NCBI RefSeq assembly: GCF_004016525.1
Contig: NZ_SACJ01000006.1
Location: 62,001 to 126,000 of the forward strand
DNA from: Flavobacterium sufflavum
GTDB lineage: Bacteria > Bacteroidota > Bacteroidia > Flavobacteriales > Flavobacteriaceae
Direction of reading: 5' to 3'
Length of the DNA: 64,000 nt
The notes beneath the pieces were generated by a model. It did no database searches. It was not told the origin of the DNA and saw only the letters and a program-made list of their open reading frames with translations. The position numbers were made by a program, and so were the translations under genes. Shown here in pieces: positions 27,239 through 36,820 of the stretch (position 1 is the stretch's first letter; each line of letters begins with the position of its first letter).

Positions 27239-27260
27239 GAAAGTTTACCACTATAATTGT

Positions 27261-27292
27261 AAGACACTAAATATGAATATATTTAGTGTCTT
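27261..27292. terminator. Strong hairpin terminator downstream of the Cys-rich peptide gene
   Basis: A perfect 14-bp stem (AAGACACTAAATAT / ATATTTAGTGTCTT) closes a 4-nt GAAT loop. A T6 run follows on the plus strand and a weaker one on the minus strand. In the leftward direction it could partly stop transcription after the peptide gene, giving much peptide and less of the downstream enzymes. Confidence 0.75.
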
Positions 27293-27308
27293 TTTTAAAT
27301 AATCAATA

Positions 27309-27617
27309 TTATAAGCAAATATATCCACCTACTGTGTTGGTACATGTATAGAAATCTGTTGGACAGCATCCAAAAGTACTTCCATGACATTGCTGAGTTA
27401 TTGGTCTGTCCCAACACCCTGCTGTACTGCTGCCCTCTCCATCATAGGGTACACAAACACCTGAATAGCAATAAGCACTACCGCCTGAAGTTTGCCAACA
27501 TTGCATATCATTTGTACATGGTTGACCGAAACTACCACCGCTACCCACAACAAGTTTCAACTGATCTCGAGATAAGATTTCATCTACCTTGATTAAATTT
27601 AATTTAATTTTTTTCAT
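27309..27617 (-). CDS. Cysteine-rich peptide precursor with double-glycine leader
   Basis: The 102-residue product has a charged, amphipathic leader (MKKIKLNLIKVDEILSRDQL) ending in VVGSGG, so cleavage is predicted after Gly28. That matches leaders cut by C39 peptidase exporters, and such an exporter is encoded on the divergent arm. The 74-residue core has ten cysteines (34, 40, 50, 55, 68, 77, 84, 85, 92, 101) and none is in the leader, so five disulfides are possible. It is rich in Gly, Ser and Thr. A VKOR-thioredoxin fusion nearby suggests oxidative folding, and adjacent glycosyltransferases suggest possible glycosylation. Activity (bacteriocin, signal or other) is not known. Confidence 0.8.
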   Translation of the reverse strand: MKKIKLNLIKVDEILSRDQLKLVVGSGGSFGQPCTNDMQCWQTSGGSAYCYSGVCVPYDGEGSSTAGCWDRPITQQCHGSTFGCCPTDFYTCTNTVGGYICL

Positions 27618-28311
27618 GATTTTTTTTAATTAATTTAATTACGAAATAACCAACTTAAAGTTAAATACTTCTACTATTTCATTTTTCTTAACCTCTCCCA
27701 AACGTTTTCGAAAAAAGGTATTTGTTGTTGTCTTCTGCCTGGCAGGATAAACATTTTTTGTTATTTGTATTATTTCCCCGTTTACCTCCTTTCCTTATTA
27801 ATGTTAAAAAAAATGATTTAAATCTATGATTGTATATATCTTGTCGATAACTAATAACAAAAATGTTGATTTATAAGGAATAGAAATCCTTAAAAAATAT
27901 TGTTGATATACTTCTTCTGTTTCATTTCGTTTTTTTACAACGGGATGATAAATATTATAGTTTTTTTGCTGAATCATCGATCAATCCAATGAAAGTGTTT
28001 TATTACAAATATAAATTTTATTTTTAATAAACCTAGTAATTTTCCTTAATAAAGGAATTATAGTAAAATACTACGGTATTAAATTTCAGATGATTGCCTG
28101 ATTATAATAGCTTTTAGACAGTTTTCTTATTTGTTAAGAATTGATTATTTTTTTAATTTTTAAAAATGAGCTCAATTTAAATACAGATATACTGGGTATT
28201 TATTAAAAAAATCAGATTTTTATGATGATTTAACACTTTAAGACTATGATATATTAAAACCAATTCCTACATTTGAAAATAAATCAATTATTAATCTATT
28301 TATTTTTTTAT
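27618..28311. other. Divergent promoter region (694 nt), no gene seen
   Basis: This AT-rich gap separates the leftward peptide gene from the rightward VKOR gene. I found no open frame that looks coding. It presumably holds the promoters of both arms. Only the rightward box at 28268 is clear; no good TAnnTTTG is seen for the peptide gene. Confidence 0.5.
28268..28275 (+). promoter_or_regulatory. Bacteroidota -7 box TACATTTG for the VKOR-exporter genes
   Basis: TACATTTG matches the TAnnTTTG consensus and lies 37 nt before the ATG at 28312. Its TTG is also the first base triplet of a longer open frame, so the promoter argues for the downstream ATG as true start. The -33 element is weak. Confidence 0.5.
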
Positions 28312-29904
28312 ATGGATAATTGTGTAAATGTCACAAAACAGCTATTAAGATTACTTAACGTTAAAAATACTAAGACATATTTAGAGGATAAGATTTTTTC
28401 TCACCCCGAGCATCCTAGTTTATTAGCAGTTTCAGATACATTAGAGAAATATAATATAGAAACTCTAGCAGTAAAAATTGATGCTGAAAAACTAAATAAA
28501 ATGCCTTTGCCTTGCGTTGTCCAGGTAAATGAACATGGAGTTCCTTTGTTTTTCGTATTACAAGATATACTTGTCGATAAAATTATCTATTATGATGATC
28601 AAAATAAATTGGTTAAAACACCAAAAGAAGATTTCTTTAAAAAGTGGACAGGTGTTTGTTTATTAGTTGAAACATCAGAAGATTCAAAAGAAGTAGATAT
28701 TGAAAAAAAACTAGTAGAAAAAAAACTATTAAATATCCTAAAAGGGAGTGTCATCTTGTTTTTACTTAATTGGATAATATTATCTTTTTTAAATGCAAAT
28801 GTAGCGGTTACTATTTCTTCAAAATTGTATATAATTGCTTATATCATTTTAAAATTAATTGGGCTTACTGTAGGAGTCTTACTTTTATGGTTTGAAGTAG
28901 ATCAATACAATCCCACATTACAAAATTTTTGCTCAGGTGGTAGTGAAAAAATTAACTGTAACTCTGTTTTAACCTCCAAATACGCAAAACTGCTTAATGG
29001 TACTCTAAGTTTAAGTATCTTAGGTTTTTCCTATTTTTTCGGGACATTCATCTATTTAATAATTTGTAGTTTTTCTGTTATATCATTATCTGTTTTAGGT
29101 CTGTTTAGTTTTATTACTTTACCTGTAATAGTTATTTCTGCTTATTACCAAGCATTTGTTATTAAACAATGGTGTAAATTTTGTATAGTTATACAGGGTG
29201 CTTTAGTTTCAGAAATTGTTATTGTTTTTTTTGCAAAATTTTACAAAGCAAATAATTTAAGTATAGAAACGCTTCCTTTATTATTAGCACTGGTTTTGAT
29301 GTCCATACTGGCTTGGAAAATAATTAAACCACTCTTACAGCGGGAAAAAGAAGTAAATATACATAAGCGAAGTTTCAAAAAAATAAAGAATAACCCAGAC
29401 GTATTAGAAGGATTATTAAAGAAATCTAGAAAGATAGAGACTAGTTCACAAGGCTTAGGGATTTCTATGTATAATGAAACTGCAAAATACAATGTAATAA
29501 AAGTGTGTAACCCCTTTTGTGGCCCCTGTGCTAAAGCTCATCCCATTTTGGATAATTTGTTAAATGCAGGAAAGATAAATTTACAAATACTCTTTACAGC
29601 TAGTACTGATGGTAAAGATATAAAAACTAGACCAGTAAGTCATTTTTTAGCCATTGATGCTCAAGGAGATAAAAGTAAAACACAAAAAGCATTAGATGAT
29701 TGGTATATGGTAGAACAAAAAGATTATGAGAAGTTTGCTAGTAGATATCCTATTGAAGATGAATTAAAACAACAAGACGATAAAATTGAAGCTATGCGTG
29801 TTTGGTGTGATTCTGAAAATATAATTGCCACACCGACTATTTTTATTAATGGATATGAGTTACCTAAGGAATATAGTATAGAAGATTTAAAAGAAGTATT
29901 ATAA
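28312..29904 (+). CDS. C39-like domain / vitamin K epoxide reductase / thioredoxin fusion membrane protein
   Basis: The 530-residue protein has three parts. Residues 1-115 resemble a C39 peptidase fold, but the catalytic Cys/His context is missing, so this part is probably a peptide-binding domain. The middle part is a VKOR domain with about five transmembrane helices, the loop pair FCSGGSEKINC and the active CxxC as WCKFC. The C-terminal part from about residue 400 is a thioredoxin fold with CNPFCGPCAKAHP (CGPC) and the cis-Pro strand IIATPTIFINGYELP. VKOR-Trx couples disulfide formation to quinones. Placement before a C39 exporter and opposite a ten-Cys peptide suggests it oxidises that peptide. 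Confidence 0.9.
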   Translation: MDNCVNVTKQLLRLLNVKNTKTYLEDKIFSHPEHPSLLAVSDTLEKYNIETLAVKIDAEKLNKMPLPCVVQVNEHGVPLFFVLQDILVDKIIYYDDQNKLVKTPKEDFFKKWTGVCLLVETSEDSKEVDIEKKLVEKKLLNILKGSVILFLLNWIILSFLNANVAVTISSKLYIIAYIILKLIGLTVGVLLLWFEVDQYNPTLQNFCSGGSEKINCNSVLTSKYAKLLNGTLSLSILGFSYFFGTFIYLIICSFSVISLSVLGLFSFITLPVIVISAYYQAFVIKQWCKFCIVIQGALVSEIVIVFFAKFYKANNLSIETLPLLLALVLMSILAWKIIKPLLQREKEVNIHKRSFKKIKNNPDVLEGLLKKSRKIETSSQGLGISMYNETAKYNVIKVCNPFCGPCAKAHPILDNLLNAGKINLQILFTASTDGKDIKTRPVSHFLAIDAQGDKSKTQKALDDWYMVEQKDYEKFASRYPIEDELKQQDDKIEAMRVWCDSENIIATPTIFINGYELPKEYSIEDLKEVL

Positions 29905-30103
29905 TAACAAAATCTAAAAGTATACAATGTTTAGGAGATAACAATATCTTTTTTTGTCTAAAACTAGGCTAACCTTACTCTTAATAGATTCACTCCTGTA
30001 GTATTGTGAAGTATAATAAAATAATTATATGAGCTTAGAAAAAGACTAAATATCTGTTAGATATAAGACCTTTTATATAAATTAAAAATGAGATACATTT
30101 AAT

Positions 30104-32314
30104 TTGAAAAAAACATTCCCCTTTTATAAGCAACCAGACTCCAAAGATTGTGGCCCTACTTGTTTACGCATAATAGCAAAACATTATGGCAAATTAATTT
30201 CTTTACAAGAAATACGAGACCTTTCGGAAACCACTAGAGCAGGCAGTAATTTATTAAAATTAAGTGATGCTGCTGAGTCTATTGGGTTTAAATCATTAGG
30301 GATTAAAATTGATTATCAAAAATTAAAAGAGGCACCATTTCCACTAATTGTACATTGGAATAAAAATCATTTTGTGGTAGTGTATAACATTAAGAAAGAT
30401 ATTGTATATATCTCAGACCCTTCTTATGGTTTAATCTCCTATACAAAAGACGAGTTTATTCAACGATGGATTGGTAGTAATGCTACAGAAAACACAAAAG
30501 AAGGCATCACATTACTATTAGAACTTACGCCAAAATTTAAACAGCTCGATTGGAATGAAATCGATAAAAAATCATTTCGATTTTTATTTCAGTACTTGTT
30601 TAAATACAAAAAATTACTTCTGCAATTGGTGATAGGTTTAGTAGTTGGAAGTATGTTACAACTAATCTTTCCGTTTTTAACTCAAAGTATTGTTGATGTA
30701 GGAATACAAAATCAGGACATCGATTTTATTTATATGGTTTTAATAGCACAAGTTATGTTGTTTATTGGGCAAACAAGTGTCCGTATCTTTAGAAGCTGGA
30801 TTATGCTCCATTTAAGCACTCGAATTGATATCTCGCTGGTTTCTGATTTTTTTATTAAACTTATGAATCTTCCCATTGCTTATTTTGATACCCGCATGAC
30901 AGGTGATATTATGCAACGTATAAATGACCATGGTCGTATTAAAAACCTATTAACAGGTTCTGCATTAAATACACTTTTTTCTTTAGTGAATTTATTGGTG
31001 TTAGGTCTAGTGCTCATTCACTACAGTCTTAAAATATTTTTTATTTTTTCTTTAGGAAGTATTGTATATGTTATCTGGATTTTGTTTTTCTTAAAAAGAC
31101 GTAAAGAGTTAGATTATAAACGTTTCTCTGTGTCAAGTCAAGAGCAAAGTGTCGTTATTGAGCTTATTAATGGAATGCAAGAAATAAAAATGAATAATGC
31201 TGAAAAGCAAAAGCGTTGGAAATGGGAATATTTACAAGCCCGCATGTTTAAAGTATCTATGGAAAGTTTAGTCCTTAATCAAACTCAAGAGGTTGGCTCT
31301 TCTTTCATTAATCAATTAAAGAATATTTTTATAACATTTACATCAGCACTCTTAGTTATTGAAGGTTCTATTACATTAGGGATGATGCTATCTATCCAAT
31401 ACATTATTGGTCAGCTAAATAGTCCTATAGAACAATTAGTAGGTTTCATACAAGCCACACAAGATGCTAAAATAAGTTTAGAACGGTTAGGTGAGATTCA
31501 TGACAAAAAAGATGAAGAAAACGAAGAGAAGCAATTATTATCAAACATCAAACCAAACCAAAATATAGACATTAAAGATATTACATTTAGATATTTAGGA
31601 AATGATGAAAATGTTATAAAAGGCTTAAGTATACATATTCCTGCTAACAAAATTACAGCTATTGTGGGGGCTAGTGGAAGTGGAAAAACAACATTAATGA
31701 AAATACTATTGAAGTTTTATGATATTGAGAAAGGAAATATTTTGTATGGTGAACACTATCTAAATGCTATATCTCATAAAGCATGGCGTTCTAATTGTGG
31801 TGTAGTGATGCAAGAAGGTTATGTATTTAATGATACCATTGCGTTTAATATTGCGATTGGTGAAGATACCATAGATCAAGAACGATTAATCAAGGCTACC
31901 AAAACTGCAAATATTTATGATTTTATTCAATCATTACCTCTTGGCTTTAATACAAAAATTGGGAATGAAGGTATTGGTGTCAGTACAGGGCAAAAACAGC
32001 GATTATTTATGGCTAGAGCAATCTATAAAAATCCAGATATTTTGTTTTTTGATGAGGCAACTTCTGCTTTAGATGCAAAAAACGAACGTATTATTATGGA
32101 AAATTTAAACAGTTTTTTTAAAGATAAGACTGTTGTTATTATTGCACATCGTTTAAGTACAGTTAAAAATGCAGACCAAATTGTAGTTCTAGATGATGGC
32201 AAAGTTATTGAATCTGGAAAACATCATGAATTGCTAGAACTTAATGGCGCATATTATAATTTAGTTAGAAACCAGTTAGAGTTAGAAAAATTAAGTAGTG
32301 TTGCAAATGTCTAA
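30104..32314 (+). CDS. Peptidase-containing ABC transporter (C39 peptidase, bacteriocin-type exporter)
   Basis: The 736-residue protein cuts double-glycine leaders and exports the core. The C39 domain comes first: PFYKQPDSKDCGPTCLRII (Gln, catalytic Cys) and HWNKNHFVVVYN with His, then YISDPSYG. Six transmembrane helices span about 165-440. The ATPase follows with Walker A GASGSGKTTL, signature VSTGQKQRL and Walker B ILFFDEATSALDA. The start is a TTG at 30104; no in-frame ATG precedes it and the homologous N-terminus MKKxFPFYKQ begins exactly there. The likely substrate is the Cys-rich peptide at 27309-27617. It overlaps the HlyD gene by 8 nt. Confidence 0.95.
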   Translation: MKKTFPFYKQPDSKDCGPTCLRIIAKHYGKLISLQEIRDLSETTRAGSNLLKLSDAAESIGFKSLGIKIDYQKLKEAPFPLIVHWNKNHFVVVYNIKKDIVYISDPSYGLISYTKDEFIQRWIGSNATENTKEGITLLLELTPKFKQLDWNEIDKKSFRFLFQYLFKYKKLLLQLVIGLVVGSMLQLIFPFLTQSIVDVGIQNQDIDFIYMVLIAQVMLFIGQTSVRIFRSWIMLHLSTRIDISLVSDFFIKLMNLPIAYFDTRMTGDIMQRINDHGRIKNLLTGSALNTLFSLVNLLVLGLVLIHYSLKIFFIFSLGSIVYVIWILFFLKRRKELDYKRFSVSSQEQSVVIELINGMQEIKMNNAEKQKRWKWEYLQARMFKVSMESLVLNQTQEVGSSFINQLKNIFITFTSALLVIEGSITLGMMLSIQYIIGQLNSPIEQLVGFIQATQDAKISLERLGEIHDKKDEENEEKQLLSNIKPNQNIDIKDITFRYLGNDENVIKGLSIHIPANKITAIVGASGSGKTTLMKILLKFYDIEKGNILYGEHYLNAISHKAWRSNCGVVMQEGYVFNDTIAFNIAIGEDTIDQERLIKATKTANIYDFIQSLPLGFNTKIGNEGIGVSTGQKQRLFMARAIYKNPDILFFDEATSALDAKNERIIMENLNSFFKDKTVVIIAHRLSTVKNADQIVVLDDGKVIESGKHHELLELNGAYYNLVRNQLELEKLSSVANV

Positions 32315-33605
32315 AAAAATAAAACAAGATAATTTAGATTTAAGGTCAGAGGAAGTACAGGAGATATTATCAAATCCACCAATATGGATTGTGCGTTGGG
32401 GCATAACACTTATTTTTATGTTTATTTGTGTTATTCTTATTTTATCTTTCTTGATTAGATATCCAGATTTTGTTGAATCAAAAGTACTAGTTACAACAAA
32501 AAAACCAACAGAAAAGATAATATCTAGATATTCTGCCCAACTAGATAAAATTTTTATAAAGAATAGAGATACGGTACAAATAAATCAAAAGTTAGCTATA
32601 TTCAAAAATACTGCAAACTATAAAGATGTATATCTTTTAAAAGACATTATAAATGCACACCCTCTTAACTTTAAATATTTCAAGTTTCCTTTTGATAAGA
32701 CATCGCATCTAGTTTTAGGAGATATTAGCTCAGCTTACATAAATTTTGAAAAAAGTTATACCGATTATTATTTGCTAAAAAATCTTGATCCTTATTCAAA
32801 TCAGTTGACAGGAAATAAAACTTCCCTTGAAGAGATTAAAATACGTCTTAAAAATCAAATTATTCAAAAAGGACTCTTAGAGCAAGAACTTTTATTAAAA
32901 AAGAATGAATTCAAAAGGTATGAGCATTTATTTGAAAAAGGTATAATATCCCAACAAGATTATGAGTTAAAAGAACTAGGATACATACAAATACAGAAAA
33001 ACATCAGCATAATGGCTATTTCTATTTCTCAAATGCGAGAGGCTATTACATCTGCTAATCAAACGGTTAACAAAACTCATATAAATGAACAGGAAGATAA
33101 CACTAGATTCTTACGAAATATGACTCAATCTTATGATTTGCTTAAAGAAGCTATTCGAAATTGGGAATATACCTATGTGCTAAAATCATCTATCCAAGGG
33201 ACTATTAGTTTTCAAGAATACTGGGGAGCAAATCAATTTGTTTCTACAGGCAGTATCGTATTTTCTATTTTACCTATAAATACGTCTAATTTAGTAGGTA
33301 AGTTAGTACTTCCTGCTCAGAATTCTGGAAAAGTTGTTATAGGACAAAAAGTTTTCATAAAACTAGATAACTACTCATACCAACAGTATGGGATGTTGAT
33401 TGGTAAAGTAGAGAGCATATCTGTGTCACCTGATAAAGAAGGAAAATACTTTGTTTATGTTTCACTCCCTAATGGCACTAAGACTTCATATAAGCGAGAA
33501 CTGCCCTTTAAACAGGAGCTTATAGGAAATGCGGAAATTATAACTGAAGATCTAAGCGTAGCTCAGAGATTATTTTATAAGTTTAAGGATATATTTAAAT
33601 ATTAA
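32307..33605 (+). CDS. HlyD-family secretion adaptor (membrane fusion protein)
   Basis: The product of about 432 residues starts at the ATG inside ATGTCTAA, overlapping the exporter stop; a GTG three codons upstream is less likely. It has one N-terminal transmembrane helix (ITLIFMFICVILILSFLI), then a barrel-sandwich half around YSAQLDKIFIKNRDTVQ, a long coiled coil (about 170-290) and the returning half with SIQGTISFQEYWGANQFVSTGSIVFSI-type sequence. It would link the inner-membrane exporter to an outer-membrane channel. No TolC-like gene is seen in the window. Confidence 0.9.
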   Translation: MSKKIKQDNLDLRSEEVQEILSNPPIWIVRWGITLIFMFICVILILSFLIRYPDFVESKVLVTTKKPTEKIISRYSAQLDKIFIKNRDTVQINQKLAIFKNTANYKDVYLLKDIINAHPLNFKYFKFPFDKTSHLVLGDISSAYINFEKSYTDYYLLKNLDPYSNQLTGNKTSLEEIKIRLKNQIIQKGLLEQELLLKKNEFKRYEHLFEKGIISQQDYELKELGYIQIQKNISIMAISISQMREAITSANQTVNKTHINEQEDNTRFLRNMTQSYDLLKEAIRNWEYTYVLKSSIQGTISFQEYWGANQFVSTGSIVFSILPINTSNLVGKLVLPAQNSGKVVIGQKVFIKLDNYSYQQYGMLIGKVESISVSPDKEGKYFVYVSLPNGTKTSYKRELPFKQELIGNAEIITEDLSVAQRLFYKFKDIFKY

Positions 33606-33782
33606 TATACATAAATTTCTATCTTTTTAACTAAGTTGCCTTTTTTATGTTTATATCGATAGTTTTTTTAACTATTGTAACCTATCTCTAAAAATATTCT
33701 ATTTTTTGTAACCTTTTTGTTTTTCATTTCCTCTAAAGTAATATAAACCGATTTGTATTATAAACTTTAAAAAGAAAAAAAA

Positions 33783-34166
33783 ATGGAAAGCACTAACACA
33801 ATTCAAATTATTAAACCAACGTATCATTTATTAAAATTCACTTTTGGAATAGTACCCATTGTTGCCGGATTAGATAAGTTTACTAATATTTTAACTCATT
33901 GGGAAAATTACATCAATCCTTCCATGGCGGCTATTATTCCTTTTGATAGTACTACTTTTATGATGATTGTTGGGATAATTGAAATCATTGCTGGAATCAT
34001 TGTTTTGAAAAAAACAGAAATCGGAGCTTACATTGTTGCAGCCTGGCTCACCTTAATTGCTCTTACTTTAATTACTAGCGGTAATTTTTTAGATGTAGCC
34101 GTACGTGATTTAGTCATGGCTATTGCGGCCTTTTCGACTGCTAAACTTGCAAAAATAGTAGCGTAA
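33783..34166 (+). CDS. DoxX-like small membrane protein
   Basis: The 127-residue protein has four hydrophobic segments (FTFGIVPIVAGLDKF, FMMIVGIIEIIAGIIVL, IVAAWLTLIALTLI and a C-terminal helix). The early GLDKF segment is typical of DoxX-like proteins. Function in this family is poorly defined; links to redox stress have been reported. It is followed by a strong terminator and then a sigma factor, so it seems to be transcribed alone. Confidence 0.65.
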   Translation: MESTNTIQIIKPTYHLLKFTFGIVPIVAGLDKFTNILTHWENYINPSMAAIIPFDSTTFMMIVGIIEIIAGIIVLKKTEIGAYIVAAWLTLIALTLITSGNFLDVAVRDLVMAIAAFSTAKLAKIVA

Positions 34167-34167
34167 C

Positions 34168-34209
34168 AAATATGGTTTCTATTTATACGATAGAAACCAT
34201 ATTTTATTT
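34168..34209 (+). terminator. Rho-independent terminator after the DoxX-like gene
   Basis: A perfect 15-bp stem (AAATATGGTTTCTAT / ATAGAAACCATATTT) with a 7-nt loop is followed by TTATTTT. It starts two bases after the DoxX-like stop codon. Confidence 0.85.
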
Positions 34210-34249
34210 TAGATAAATTAACTTTGAATACGTTTGAAAAACAATAACT

Positions 34250-34891
34250 ATGAATCAGTATACCGATACCCAATTAATAAATAAAATTCTTGATGGAGAA
34301 TTGGCTTTATACGAAATACTTATCAGGCGAAACAATCCTTTTTTATACAAGATAGGACGAAGTTATAACTACAACCATGAAGATACACAAGATTTGATGC
34401 AGGATACTTTTATTGATGCTTATCTTAATTTATCCAAATTTGAAAATCGTTCTTCTTTTAAAACTTGGATCATTAGAATAATGATTAATAATTGTTATAA
34501 AAAGCTTCAAAAATTCAGCTATAAAAATGAAGTTTCAACTGAAATTAATGAAAAAGCAATCCCTATGTTTTCTGATAATTCACAAACAGACACCAATAAA
34601 ATAATGATGAACAAAGAATTGAATTTTATAGTTGAAAATGCTTTAACTCAAATTCCCTTAGATTATCGAATGGTTTTTTCTTTGAGAGAAATTGCAGGAT
34701 TAAATATTGCTGAAACAGCCCAATCCTTAGACATCAGCGAATCTAATGTAAAAGTACGTTTTAATCGCGCAAAAGCAATGCTGAGAAAACAAATTGAAAA
34801 ATCATATGTAGCAACCGAATTATATGAATTCAATTTAATTTATTGTGACGCAATGGTTCTTAAAGTTATGAATACAATTAAACTTAGATAA
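34250..34891 (+). CDS. Sigma-70 family (ECF-type) RNA polymerase sigma factor
   Basis: The 213-residue protein has sigma region 2 (DLMQDTFIDAYLNLSKFENRSSFKTWI, about 47-75) and region 4 (QIPLDYRMVFSLREIAGLNIAETAQSLDISESNVKVRFNRAKAML). The C-terminal 30 residues go past region 4 with LIYCDAMVLKVMNTI, possibly a short regulatory tail. No anti-sigma factor is adjacent, although one often follows such genes. Targets are unknown. Confidence 0.88.
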   Translation: MNQYTDTQLINKILDGELALYEILIRRNNPFLYKIGRSYNYNHEDTQDLMQDTFIDAYLNLSKFENRSSFKTWIIRIMINNCYKKLQKFSYKNEVSTEINEKAIPMFSDNSQTDTNKIMMNKELNFIVENALTQIPLDYRMVFSLREIAGLNIAETAQSLDISESNVKVRFNRAKAMLRKQIEKSYVATELYEFNLIYCDAMVLKVMNTIKLR

Positions 34892-35329
34892 ACAAAATGC
34901 AACGAAGCAAATAAAAAATTCAAATAACTATTTTGATTACAAACGGACATTATATACTAAGCAGCTCGTATTAATAAAAAACTATGCTGGAATTACTTTC
35001 TTAGTGACAATTATTTTTTCACTATTAATCTTCAAAAAATGTAGTTTTTTTTATATCTTCAAAAGAAAAAAAACACTCAACTAAATACCACGGGTTTACC
35101 ATTTCACTTAATGTTAAATTACAGTTGTTCAAGATGTAAAATAATCCTAATTTACAATTGATTGCTGTTTTAGGTTTTCTAAAGTTTTTTATAATTGAGT
35201 TTCAACTAACTCCAAATTATAATTTGTATAAACAAAAGAATTCCAATTAAAACTATTCGATTGTAAAATTCTAAAGCTAGTCTTTAGATAATAATTTATA
35301 GATCTACAACCAAATAGTTTATTACATTT
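34892..35329. other. Intergenic region (438 nt), no gene seen
   Basis: AT-rich sequence between the sigma factor and the RteC-like gene, with no convincing open frame or hairpin. It may contain the left boundary of the accessory region that follows, but I see no integrase and no recognisable attachment site. Confidence 0.45.
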
Positions 35330-36820
35330 ATGAATTACAAATACCTGTTAGAAATGTATGACACCCTAATCAGTGAAATACAAAGTCCTAAAATGTACGC
35401 TACGGAGCAAATTACGACACTACTTTACAACATAGTTCCTCAAAGTTATTTTATTTATCAAATTGACTTCGTAAAAATCAACAATAAATTTCAGTTTAAA
35501 ACAACAACGGCAATTCACAACCTGCATCCTCATGCTCCTGCTTTTAAAAAAATACAATCAGAACCTTCTAAAGAATTACTCAAATGGCTCCCAAAAATTG
35601 AAAAACAATTAGGTATTCAGTATAAGAATAAAAGCTATGTATGGGAGAAAGACAACCCAAATCAATACATTATAGTCAGTTGTAAATTGGAAGAACTTTC
35701 CAGAGAAAATCTCTTTTTCTTTTATTGCAATTGGAGTTTAAAAAATGAATTGGAGTTAACTAAAAGAAGAATCAAAGAAATTATTTCGAAGCTGAATACA
35801 AAAGAACTAATTCATGATTTTATTCATAAAAAACAATCAAATATTGAATGTTTTCTAAATAAATTAATTCGAAAAATTAATCCCGAAACAGTAGAAAGCC
35901 TTTATGAATTTTCAACTAATGACCTCGAAAAAGATTGTTTTAAACTGAGCTACATTTATCTCGAAAAGTTGATGTGTTATATCGAAAAAGACTATTCTAA
36001 ATACCTAAATAAAAATTGTTCAGTACCATTAATAACACTTATTGAAACAAGAGACAAAATATATGATAAATACAAAGAAATAAAATCAGGCTCTACCGAT
36101 TTACAGTTAGAACCTAAATTAATAACTCTAATTGACGAAAGCCTTTCAAAAATCATACAATTACAACTATCCCAAGCCATTACTTATAATGAAGTTTTTT
36201 ATAGTATAGCATTTACGACTAAGCTTCATGATTTCATTAAAAACAAAAAAGAACAAAAATTAAAAATCGAATTAAAAGACTATTTGCTAATGCTCAATTT
36301 CAATAGCTTAGACTTCTTTGATTATTATACCGATAGAATCAACAAAGAGCTTGATAAAGAAGAAACCGAAATTGAAAAAATAAAATTATTATATAAATTC
36401 CTTAAAAACACCAATCAGAAATACTTAGTAATAGATAACAAATACCATAATAAACTACCTAGTGCAAAAAAACAAATTACAACATGGATTGAAGAAGAAA
36501 TATACTATTTAAACCAGAAAAGAATGCTGCTCCCTTATACAGCTCCCCATACTGAAAATAAAAAAAACGAAGGTAAATTATTAACTGGTTTCTCAGTACC
36601 ACAATTAAGTTATTTCTTTGGATTATTAATTCAAACCGGAATCATTCAACCTAAAACGCAAAGAGCTATTTTTAGATTCATTGCTAAGCATTTTAAAACT
36701 AAAATGACAGATACCATTTCAATAGATAGCTTGAATTCAAAATACTACAATGTAGAAACAACCACGAAGAATGCTGTACGTGAAAAAATAATCGAATTAT
36801 TGAACCTCTCGAAGTTTTAA
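35330..36820 (+). CDS. RteC-like mobile-element protein
   Basis: The 496-residue protein is mostly alpha-helical and lysine-rich. Its last 90 residues (KLLTGFSVPQLSYFFGLLIQ, FRFIAKHFKTKMTDTISIDSL, then KYYNVETTTKNAVREKI) resemble the C-terminus of RteC and related proteins. RteC regulates excision of Bacteroides conjugative transposons. No enzyme motif is visible in the N-terminal part. Together with the excisionase-like gene downstream, it suggests that this stretch derives from an integrative element. The assignment is by remembered family resemblance only. Confidence 0.55.
   Translation: MNYKYLLEMYDTLISEIQSPKMYATEQITTLLYNIVPQSYFIYQIDFVKINNKFQFKTTTAIHNLHPHAPAFKKIQSEPSKELLKWLPKIEKQLGIQYKNKSYVWEKDNPNQYIIVSCKLEELSRENLFFFYCNWSLKNELELTKRRIKEIISKLNTKELIHDFIHKKQSNIECFLNKLIRKINPETVESLYEFSTNDLEKDCFKLSYIYLEKLMCYIEKDYSKYLNKNCSVPLITLIETRDKIYDKYKEIKSGSTDLQLEPKLITLIDESLSKIIQLQLSQAITYNEVFYSIAFTTKLHDFIKNKKEQKLKIELKDYLLMLNFNSLDFFDYYTDRINKELDKEETEIEKIKLLYKFLKNTNQKYLVIDNKYHNKLPSAKKQITTWIEEEIYYLNQKRMLLPYTAPHTENKKNEGKLLTGFSVPQLSYFFGLLIQTGIIQPKTQRAIFRFIAKHFKTKMTDTISIDSLNSKYYNVETTTKNAVREKIIELLNLSKF

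Noticed and set aside
28273..28311. TTG start that would lengthen the VKOR fusion by 13 residues
   Set aside because: The TTG is part of the likely promoter box TACATTTG; the ATG at 28312 is more plausible.
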